From Caballeronia sp. NK8 (GTDB lineage Bacteria; Pseudomonadota; Gammaproteobacteria; Burkholderiales; Burkholderiaceae), in NCBI RefSeq assembly GCF_018408855.1, contig NZ_AP024325.1:1240001-1304000 (forward strand): a DNA stretch of 64,000 nt. The letters run 5' to 3'. Positions 57,092 through 64,000 of this stretch are shown here, in pieces. Below the pieces are notes generated by a model. It did not search any database. It was not told the origin of the DNA and was given only the letters and a program-made list of their open reading frames with translations. A program made the position numbers and the translations under genes. How positions within the stretch are numbered: position 1 is the first letter of the stretch; the number at the start of each line of letters is the position of its first letter.

Positions 57092-58465
57092 TCAGACGCG
57101 CGACAACGCGGCACTCGCGCGACGACGGTTTCGAATGGCATAACCCACGCCCAGCACCACGAGCCACACCGGAATCAGATAGACCGACATGCGCAGATCG
57201 GGAATCAGACACATCACCACCAGAATGCCGCCGAGGAACGCGAGACACAGATAGTTGGTGAGCGGATAACCGAGGCTCTTGAACACGGTCGTCTCACCGG
57301 CGCGCGCCTTTGCGCGGCGAAATTGCAGATGGATCAGGCTGATCATCGCCCAGTTGATGATCAGCGCCGACACCACCAGCCCCATCAGCAACTCGAACGC
57401 CTTGCCCGGCATCAGATAGTTGATCAGCACGCACGCGGCCGTCGCGATTGCGGAGACGCCGAGCGCGACGAGCGGAATGCCGCGCTTGTTGACCTTGAGC
57501 AGCGCGCGCGGCGCGTTGCCCTGCTGCGCGAGGCCGTACAGCATGCGGCTGTTGCAGTACACGCCGCTGTTATAGACCGAGAGCGCCGCCGTGAGCACCA
57601 CCGCATTGAGCACGTGCGCGACGAAGTTGCTGTTCATTGCGTGGAAGATCAGCACGAACGGGCTGCCGCCAGTCACCACGTTCTGCCACGGATACAGCGA
57701 CAGCAGCACGCCGAGCGCGCCCACGTAGAAAATCAGGATGCGATAGATCACCTGATTGGTCGCGCGCGGAATGGTGTGCGACGGATCATCCGCTTCGGCC
57801 GCCGTGATGCCCACGAGTTCCAGTCCGCCGAACGAGAACATGATGACGGCCATCGCCATCACGAGACCCGAGACGCCGTTCGGGAAGAAGCCGCCATGAC
57901 GCCAGAGGTTCGACACGCTCGCTTCCGGCCCGGCATTGCCCGAGAAGAGCAGATAGCCGCCGAAGCCGATCATGCCGACGATCGCGACCACCTTGACGAT
58001 CGCGAACCAGAACTCCAGTTCGCCATACGACTTCACGCTCGTCAGGTTGATCGCGTTGATCAGGCAGAAGCACACGAGCGCGGACACCCACGTCGGAATG
58101 CCCGGCCACCAGTATTGAACGTAGATGCCCACGGCTGAAAGCTCGGCCATCGACACGAGGATGTAGAGCACCCAGTAATTCCAGCCCGACAGGAAGCCCG
58201 CATATTGCCCGCAGTACTTGTCCGCGAAATGGCTGAACGAACCCGCGACGGGCTCGTCGACGACCATCTCGCCCAGTTGCCGCATGATGAAAAATGCAAC
58301 GACGCCTGCGATCGCATACCCGAGCAGCACCGACGGCCCTGCGGATTTGATCGTCTGGGCGATGCCGAGAAACAGCCCGGTTCCGATCGCGCCGCCGAGC
58401 GCGATCAGCTGAATGTGACGGTTCTTCAGGCCGCGCTTGAGCGTGCCTTGTCCCTCATGTGCCAC
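57092..58465 (-). CDS. aroP: Aromatic amino acid permease (AroP-like)
   Basis: This 457-residue, 12-helix APC permease is very close to E. coli AroP in recognisable stretches: LKRGLKNRHIQLIALGGAIG, RQLGEMVVDEPVAGSFSHFA, MFSFGGLELVGITAAEAD and SVYNSGVYCNSRML. It imports Phe, Tyr and Trp. The GTG start at 58465 has AAGGAG 8 bases upstream; a longer frame to 58513 does not align. Confidence 0.88.
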   Translation of the reverse strand: MAHEGQGTLKRGLKNRHIQLIALGGAIGTGLFLGIAQTIKSAGPSVLLGYAIAGVVAFFIMRQLGEMVVDEPVAGSFSHFADKYCGQYAGFLSGWNYWVLYILVSMAELSAVGIYVQYWWPGIPTWVSALVCFCLINAINLTSVKSYGELEFWFAIVKVVAIVGMIGFGGYLLFSGNAGPEASVSNLWRHGGFFPNGVSGLVMAMAVIMFSFGGLELVGITAAEADDPSHTIPRATNQVIYRILIFYVGALGVLLSLYPWQNVVTGGSPFVLIFHAMNSNFVAHVLNAVVLTAALSVYNSGVYCNSRMLYGLAQQGNAPRALLKVNKRGIPLVALGVSAIATAACVLINYLMPGKAFELLMGLVVSALIINWAMISLIHLQFRRAKARAGETTVFKSLGYPLTNYLCLAFLGGILVVMCLIPDLRMSVYLIPVWLVVLGVGYAIRNRRRASAALSRV

Positions 58466-58643
58466 GTGTCTCTCTCCTTGTGTGCTGCGGTGGATTTCGG
58501 ACGCTTCGAACATCGGGCGTCCCCGCTCGATTGAGGGGAATCAGTGTAAATTTGTTGCGGCACAATATGATTTCCTAAGATCCGCAGACAAACCCTAGTT
58601 TGCGCGTCTGGATTTCTTCATCGGTCACATCGGAGAAATAAAA

Positions 58644-59117
58644 TTGCAGACTATCGAGATCGACCGTATCGACCTGCGTTTGCTCGGGATTCTGCAGTCC
58701 CGCGGACGCGTCTCCAATCTCGAACTGGCGGAGGCGATCAACCTGTCGCCTGCGCAGACCTTGCGGCGTCATCGGCGGCTGGAGGAAATGGGCGTGATCA
58801 AGGGCTACGAGACCCGGCTCGACGCGCAGGTGCTCGGCTTCGGCGTCGTCGCCTTCATTCAGGTGACCATGGAGCGCGGCCACGTGCGCGACCTCGCGAA
58901 GTTCAAGGGTGTCGTCGGCAAGCTCGCCGAGATTCAGGAATGCTTCGCCGTGACCGGCGATATCGATTACATGCTGAAGGTGATTACGCGCGATCTCAAA
59001 GGGCTGTCGGAGTTTCTGCTCGATACGCTGATGCGCATACCGGGCGTGAGCGGCGTGAAATCGAGCGTGTGTCTCGACGAACTCAAGTGCGTGAGCGCGG
59101 TGCCGCTGGACGCATAG
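58644..59117 (+). CDS. Lrp/AsnC-family regulator
   Basis: This 157-residue regulator has the N-terminal HTH IDRIDLRLLGILQSRGRVSNLELAEAINLS and a RAM effector domain (ECFAVTGDIDYMLKVITRDLKG). It uses a TTG start with GGAGA 7 bases upstream. It is divergent from aroP-tyrB and very likely controls them in response to aromatic amino acids. Confidence 0.88.
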   Translation: MQTIEIDRIDLRLLGILQSRGRVSNLELAEAINLSPAQTLRRHRRLEEMGVIKGYETRLDAQVLGFGVVAFIQVTMERGHVRDLAKFKGVVGKLAEIQECFAVTGDIDYMLKVITRDLKGLSEFLLDTLMRIPGVSGVKSSVCLDELKCVSAVPLDA

Positions 59118-59144
59118 CGCGCTCCGCGCTCGCTTCGGCGGTGC

Positions 59145-59903
59145 TCAGATTGCCATGCCGCCCGAAACTTCGATCCGTTGCGCATTGACCCAGCGATTGT
59201 CTTCCGACAACAACGACGCGATCATCGGTCCGATGTCATCGGGCAGGCCGGCGCGGCCGAGCGCGGTCATATCGGCGATGCGGCGGTTCAGCTCCGGATT
59301 GTCGCGCACCATGCCGCCGCTGAAGTCCGTCTGTATCGCGCCGGGCGCGACCACGTTGACGGCGATCCTGCGCGGCGCGAGTTCCTTCGCCATGTATTTC
59401 GTCAGCACTTCGACCGCGCCCTTCATCGAACCGTAAGGCGCGCTCTCCGGCACGATGATGCGCGTCAGACCCGAGGAAATATTCACGATGCGGCCGCCGT
59501 CGCGAATCAGCGGCAGCAGTTTCTGCGTGAGAAAGAACACGCCTTTGAAGTGAACCTCGTAGAGCGCATCGAGCTCCGCTTCCGTCGTTTTCTCGATGCT
59601 GTTGTGATGCGACGTCCCCGCGTTGTTGACGAGGAAGTCGAAGCGGTCGGCGCCCCAGCCGGCGAGTGTCGCGCGCACGTCGTTTGCGAAGGCATCGAAG
59701 CCGCGCGTGTTGCCGGTATCGAGTTGCAGCGCCTTCGCGCGCCCGCCGGCTTCCACAATCAGCGCGGCGACCTTCGCGGCTTCTTGCTGGTTGCTGCGAT
59801 AAGTGAAGATGCTGTCGACGCCTCGTTGCACGAGGCTAAGCACGGTGTTTCGGCCGAGTCCCCGGCTGCCGCCGGTGACGATCGCAATCTTTCTCGCGGA
59901 CAT
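59145..59903 (-). CDS. SDR-family oxidoreductase
   Basis: This 252-residue classical SDR has TGGSRGLGRN, NNAGTSHHN, the active-site Ser in NISSGLTR and YGSMK. The Arg after the second strand (TYRSN) favours NADP. The C-terminal ends with VNAQRIEVSGGMAI as in many FabG-like stress enzymes. No context clue points to a substrate; it is transcribed alone, convergent with the Lrp gene. Confidence 0.82.
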   Translation of the reverse strand: MSARKIAIVTGGSRGLGRNTVLSLVQRGVDSIFTYRSNQQEAAKVAALIVEAGGRAKALQLDTGNTRGFDAFANDVRATLAGWGADRFDFLVNNAGTSHHNSIEKTTEAELDALYEVHFKGVFFLTQKLLPLIRDGGRIVNISSGLTRIIVPESAPYGSMKGAVEVLTKYMAKELAPRRIAVNVVAPGAIQTDFSGGMVRDNPELNRRIADMTALGRAGLPDDIGPMIASLLSEDNRWVNAQRIEVSGGMAI

Positions 59904-60006
59904 GATTCACGCTCCTTCGCTCCTGTGATCAGCCGACAGGATAGCGAGCGAAACGCTGATCGATAATCCGCTTCAATCCGCACGGGTTGTGCGAAAAACC
60001 GAACGC

Positions 60007-60804
60007 TCAGGCGCGCTGAAGCACGCGCGACAGTACTTGCTCTTCGAGTTCGGCGAAGCCGGGCGAAGTGCGCGTGCGCGGCCTTTGCAAGCGCACCGCG
60101 GTATCGAGCGTGATACGCCCCGCATCGATCAGCACGACGCGATCGCCGAGCGATACCGCTTCCTGCACGTCGTGCGTGACGAGCAGCGCGGTGAACTTGT
60201 GCTCGCGCCACAGACGCTCGATCAAGCCCTGCATCTCGATGCGCGTCAGTGCATCGAGCGCGCCGAGCGGTTCATCGAGCAACAGCAGATCCGGCCGATG
60301 CACGAGCGCACGCGCGAGCGCCACGCGCTGCCGCTGTCCGCCCGACAGTCGCGATGGCCAGTCCTTCTCGCGCTCGGAGAGTCCCACTTCGGCGAGCGTC
60401 GCGCGAGCTTCGTCGCGCCGGCTGCGCGGCAGGCCGATCATCACGTTGTCGAGCACGCTCTTCCACGGCAACAGCCGCGCGTCCTGAAACATGATCCGCA
60501 CCTGCAACTCGCTTGCCGTCGCTGGTGCGTTGCGTTGAAGGACACCGCCCGTCGGCTGATCGAGACCGGCGATGAGCCGCAGCAAGGTCGACTTGCCGCA
60601 GCCGCTGCGCCCGACGATCGACACGAAGCTACCGCGCTCGATGGAGAAGTCGAGCCGGGCCAAAACCGTGCGCTCGCCGAAGCGCTTCTCCACGCCGCGC
60701 AGCGATACGGCGAGATCGCGCCCCGCGTGCGGCGGGCGTGCATGCGTTTGTGGTTCGACGCGCCTGAACGCGGGCGCCAGCGTGTCGATATCGGTCAGAT
60801 TCAT
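60007..60804 (-). CDS. ssuB: Aliphatic sulfonate ABC transporter ATPase
   Basis: This 265-residue ATPase of the nitrate/sulfonate/taurine group has Walker [10 protein letters not shown] (residues 65-73), [18 protein letters not shown], signature LSGGQRQRV (153-161), and Walker [13 protein letters not shown]. It has a 30-residue N-terminal extension. The start at 60804 overlaps the ssuC stop (ATGA); longer frames are shadows. Confidence 0.9.
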   Translation of the reverse strand: MNLTDIDTLAPAFRRVEPQTHARPPHAGRDLAVSLRGVEKRFGERTVLARLDFSIERGSFVSIVGRSGCGKSTLLRLIAGLDQPTGGVLQRNAPATASELQVRIMFQDARLLPWKSVLDNVMIGLPRSRRDEARATLAEVGLSEREKDWPSRLSGGQRQRVALARALVHRPDLLLLDEPLGALDALTRIEMQGLIERLWREHKFTALLVTHDVQEAVSLGDRVVLIDAGRITLDTAVRLQRPRTRTSPGFAELEEQVLSRVLQRA

Positions 60805-61583
60805 GATTGCGCCTTCGTTTGATACGCGGGATGCCAGCGCAGGGTCGCGCGTTCGATCGAGCGGGCGACGGTGTCGGCCAGTTTGCCGAGCAGCGCGTAA
60901 AGCAGGATGCCGACCACCACGACATCGGTTTGCAGGAACTCGCGCGCGTTCATCGTCATATAGCCGATGCCCGATTGCGCGGAGATCGTCTCGGCCACGA
61001 TCAGCATCACCCACATCAGGCCGAACGCGAAGCGCACGCCGACGAGAATCGACGGCAACGCCCCCGGCAAGATCACATGCCGATACAGCGCGAAGCCCGA
61101 CAAGCCATAACTCTTCGCCATCTCGATCAGATCGCGGTCGACCGAGCGAATGCCGTGATACGTGTTGACGTAGACGGGAAAGAACACGCCCAGCGCAACC
61201 AGCACGAGTTTCGCTTCCTCGCCGATGCCGAACCACAGGATCAGGAGCGGAATCATCGCGAGCGCGGGGATGTTGCGGATCATCTGCACGGTCGAGTCGA
61301 GCGCGATTTCGGCGGGCTTGAAGAGGCCGGTCGCGAGACCGAGCACGAAGCCGATGCCGCCGCCCATCGCGAAGCCCGCGAGTGCGCGCCCGGCGCTCAC
61401 TTTCACGTTGGCCCACAGATCGCCGGACTCGATCAGCGCCCACGCGGCTTTCACGACCGCGAGCGGTTCGGGCAGCACGCGCGATGACAGTCCACCGGTG
61501 CGCGCGGCGCTTTCCCATGCAATCAGGATCAGCACCGGCACGAGCCACGGTAACGCGCGGCGAGCGATGGAGTTCAGCGTCAT
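60801..61583 (-). CDS. ssuC: Aliphatic sulfonate ABC transporter permease
   Basis: This 260-residue, six-helix permease has the ATPase-coupling EAA-like loop [27 protein letters not shown]. The N-terminus [14 protein letters not shown] and [19 protein letters not shown] match SsuC. It overlaps the ssuD stop by 4 bases. Confidence 0.9.
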   Translation of the reverse strand: MTLNSIARRALPWLVPVLILIAWESAARTGGLSSRVLPEPLAVVKAAWALIESGDLWANVKVSAGRALAGFAMGGGIGFVLGLATGLFKPAEIALDSTVQMIRNIPALAMIPLLILWFGIGEEAKLVLVALGVFFPVYVNTYHGIRSVDRDLIEMAKSYGLSGFALYRHVILPGALPSILVGVRFAFGLMWVMLIVAETISAQSGIGYMTMNAREFLQTDVVVVGILLYALLGKLADTVARSIERATLRWHPAYQTKAQS

Positions 61584-62728
61584 GATGCCGACACCCTCGG
61601 CAATTCCGCCGTGCCGATGACTTCACCGAACGGTCCCGACAACGGCCCGCTGATCTGCTCGCGCTGGCGACGCGGCAGCAGCGGAAACACCAGTTCCGCG
61701 AAGCGATACGACTCTTCCAGATGCGGATAACCCGACAGGATGAATGTCTCGATGCCCAGTTCCGCATACTGCTTCATCAGGCCGGCGACCTGTTCCGGAT
61801 TGCCGACGAGCGCCGTGCCCGCGCCACCGCGCACGAGCCCCACACCCGCCCACAGATGCGGATACACCTCCAGCTTGTCGCGCTGGCCGCCGTGCAGCGC
61901 GGCCATGCGGCGCTGCCCTTCCGAGTCCATCTTCGCGAACGAGGCCTGGGCGCGGCGAATGGTTTCATCGTCGAGCTTGCTGATGAGCTTGTCGGCGTCC
62001 GCCCACGCTTCCTGTTCGGTCTCGCGCACGATCACATGCAGACGAATGCCGAATTTGATCGAGCGGCCTGCGTCGGCGGCGCGGCGGCGGATGTCGGCCA
62101 GTTTCCTTGCCACGTCCTCGGGCGGCTCGCCCCAGGTGAGATATGTGTCGATGTGCTTCGCCGCGATTTCGTGCGCCGCCGGCGACGAACCGCCGAACCA
62201 AAGCGGCGGATGCTGCTTTTGCACGGGTGGATACAGCACCTTGCCGCCCTGCGATCGCAGATGCTTGCCGTCGAAATCGAAGGCGCCGTTGTCGTGCGAC
62301 TGTTCGAGCAGGCCGCGCCAGATCGTGAGGAATTCGTCGGTGATTTCGTAGCGCGTGTCGTGGTCGTGGAACACGCCATCGCCGGCGAGTTCGGACGGAT
62401 CACCGCCGGTCACGACATTGATAAGCAGACGCCCGTTCGAGAGCCGGTCGAACGTCGATGCCATGCGCGCCGACAGTCCCGGCGAACTCAGGCCCGGACG
62501 GATCGCGACGAGAAACTTCAGACGCTTCGTCGCGGGAATGAGGCTGGAGGCGACCACCCACGCGTCCTCGCAGGAACGGCCGGTGGGCAGCAGCACGCCT
62601 TCATAGCCGAGTGTATCGGCGGCCACTGCGATCTGGCGGAAGTAGTCGTAATTCGCGGCTCGCGCGCCTTGCGATGTGCCGAGATAGCGGCTGTCGCCGT
62701 GCGTGGGGATGAACCAGAAAACATTCAT
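61580..62728 (-). CDS. ssuD: FMNH2-dependent alkanesulfonate monooxygenase
   Basis: This 382-residue bacterial-luciferase-fold enzyme has [48 protein letters not shown] and [20 protein letters not shown]. It desulfonates alkanesulfonates to aldehyde and sulfite. It heads the ssuD-C-B operon. The FMN reductase gene ssuE and the sulfonate-binding protein gene ssuA are not in this window. Confidence 0.93.
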   Translation of the reverse strand: MNVFWFIPTHGDSRYLGTSQGARAANYDYFRQIAVAADTLGYEGVLLPTGRSCEDAWVVASSLIPATKRLKFLVAIRPGLSSPGLSARMASTFDRLSNGRLLINVVTGGDPSELAGDGVFHDHDTRYEITDEFLTIWRGLLEQSHDNGAFDFDGKHLRSQGGKVLYPPVQKQHPPLWFGGSSPAAHEIAAKHIDTYLTWGEPPEDVARKLADIRRRAADAGRSIKFGIRLHVIVRETEQEAWADADKLISKLDDETIRRAQASFAKMDSEGQRRMAALHGGQRDKLEVYPHLWAGVGLVRGGAGTALVGNPEQVAGLMKQYAELGIETFILSGYPHLEESYRFAELVFPLLPRRQREQISGPLSGPFGEVIGTAELPRVSAS

Positions 62729-62961
62729 TGCGGAATCTGCCTTGTCGAAGGCATCGTCGCCGATGCCGATACTGGCGATGTTAGCAATGCGCGCCTGGTG
62801 GGCTAAACGAGGAATCGTGATATCGATAGCAGGATTCGCGCCGATGCCAAGTGCTTTTCTTGTGATGCTTTTCAGGCATATCGATAGCGTCCGATATTAT
62901 TTGGCGCGCACGCGCCGCGCCCCTAGCATCACGCTTCTCTCAATCAGCATGCGTGCGCATC

Positions 62962-63789
62962 ATGAATATCAAGCATCCCTTCAAAGCTACTGTGTTGTCG
63001 ATCCTCTTCGCGTGGGGCGTCGTGAGCGCGCAGCCGTCGCTCGCGGCGAATCAGACCGTTCGAGTGGGCATCATGTCCGGCGAGGACGAGGACGTGTGGC
63101 GTGCCGTGGCCGCCAATGCGGCGAAGCACGGCATCACGGTGAAAGTCACGACCTTCTCCGATTACACGCAGCCGAACGAAGCGCTCGCGCAACACGACCT
63201 CGACGCCAACTCGTTCCAGCACAAGCCTTATCTCGATGCGCAGATCCAGGCGCGTCACTATGACATCGTGCCTGTCGGCTTCACCTACGTGCAGCCGATC
63301 GGCCTTTACTCGCGCAAGTGGAAATCGGTGGATGCGCTGCCGCAGAACGCGGCCATCGGCGTGCCGAACGATCCGAGCAACGAAGGCCGCGCGCTGCTGC
63401 TGTTGCAGGCCATCGGTGTGATCAAGCTGCGCGAGAACGCGGGCCTCCTGCCCACCGCGCGCGATATCGCGAGCAACCCGAGGCACGTGCAGATCAAGGA
63501 ACTCGATGCGGGCATCGTCGGCCGCGCGATCGGCGATCTCGATGCTGCCGTCGTCAACACCGACTGGGCGATCAAGGCCGGCATCAAGATTCCGCAGGAG
63601 CGCATCGCGCAGGAGAAGGTGACGAACAATCCGTATCGCAACTTCATCGCGGTCAATGCGAAGGATGCGCAGGCGCCGTGGGTCAAGGCGCTGGTGGAGA
63701 GTTATCAGCAGGCCAATGTGGCGACGTCGATTCTGAGCGTCTATCACGGCGCGACGCTGCCCGCTTGGGATGGCGCGCCGCAGAAGTGA
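62962..63789 (+). CDS. metQ: MetQ/NlpA-family ABC substrate-binding protein
   Basis: This 275-residue periplasmic protein has a Sec signal (ILFAWGVVSAQPSLAA, cleavage before NQ) and no lipobox Cys, unlike most MetQ. The family motifs VRVGIMSGEDEDVWRAV, ALAQHDLDANSFQHKPYL, VGFTYVQPIGLYS and IGVPNDPSNEGRALLLL are clear. It binds D/L-methionine or a related ligand. The ATG at 62962 is preferred over a GTG at 62953. It is divergent from ssuD, so the interval probably holds sulfur-starvation control. The metNI partners are not in view. Confidence 0.83.
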   Translation: MNIKHPFKATVLSILFAWGVVSAQPSLAANQTVRVGIMSGEDEDVWRAVAANAAKHGITVKVTTFSDYTQPNEALAQHDLDANSFQHKPYLDAQIQARHYDIVPVGFTYVQPIGLYSRKWKSVDALPQNAAIGVPNDPSNEGRALLLLQAIGVIKLRENAGLLPTARDIASNPRHVQIKELDAGIVGRAIGDLDAAVVNTDWAIKAGIKIPQERIAQEKVTNNPYRNFIAVNAKDAQAPWVKALVESYQQANVATSILSVYHGATLPAWDGAPQK

Positions 63790-64000
63790 AGGAAAAAGCA
63801 ACGTGATTCGAAACGGCCGCTCAATCGGGTCCGTGCGCCTTCCCCTGTCTAACGCCTCCATTTCACTGAATCAGTGTTTCGTTGGTTTCCCTTGCATACC
63901 CGGCGGCAGCGCGCAGCGCTGTGCCGGAGCTCTTTCGTGCTGAACCAGCGCGCTAAGACAACTAGCGTGTCAGACCGTGCGCGGTCCAAGCCCGAGACGG

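Noticed and set aside
63790..64000. A gene start or a terminator after the MetQ-like gene
   Set aside because: A short CACTGA/TCAGTG palindrome is present but no T-tract follows, and no frame with a ribosome site is convincing before the window ends.

Overview
The window is a high-GC beta-proteobacterial chromosome segment. Its ornibactin/malleobactin-type siderophore genes (orbS-H-G-C-D-F-B), benzoate and mandelate catabolism and PAAR-RHS effector locus point to the Burkholderia sensu lato group, most likely Caballeronia or Paraburkholderia. This assignment is inferred from gene content and order; no rRNA or housekeeping marker is present.

Layout. 0-2.2 kb: accessory scraps. A RelA/SpoT-type alarmone synthetase overlaps an unknown upstream gene, and next to it lies a decayed TIR-like (CAP12/Pycsar-type) gene. 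2.2-9.1 kb (minus): a tightly overlapping siderophore regulation and uptake operon led by an OrbS-like ECF sigma factor. It has a Fur-box-like site and a textbook TAAA-N17-CGTC promoter, but no NRPS or receptor genes. 9.3-18.2 kb (minus): an RHS effector with N-terminal PAAR-like region and its immunity gene, followed by three progressively decayed orphan tip/immunity cassettes. One orphan tip is a colicin-E3-like rRNase. 18.6-24.3 kb: an IS3-family scrap, a GGDEF protein and an AttEFGH-like ABC system. 24.4-28.5 kb: GntR regulator, SDR, BKACE-family beta-keto acid cleavage enzyme and MFS carrier. 28.5-33 kb: small conserved proteins, a PQQ-propeller-like lipoprotein and a universal stress protein.

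33-54 kb is an aromatic supercluster. The LysR-controlled mandelate operon (mdlC-B-A, an AAHS carrier, mdlD) converts mandelate to benzoate. The minus-strand catA-benABCD operon, and catB-catC-benE on the plus strand, take benzoate through catechol and muconate to 3-oxoadipate enol-lactone; catD and later genes are not in the window. A BenM/CatM-type LysR gene sits between the two arms, with a matching dyad on each side. The ben operon runs directly on into a RidA-family gene and two overlapping dynamin-like GTPase genes, an unexpected pairing.

54-64 kb: an AMP-forming ligase-like gene, an aromatic aminotransferase plus AroP permease with a divergent Lrp-type regulator, an SDR, and a sulfonate operon (ssuD-C-B) divergent from a MetQ-like binding protein. 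No tRNA, rRNA or CRISPR was seen.
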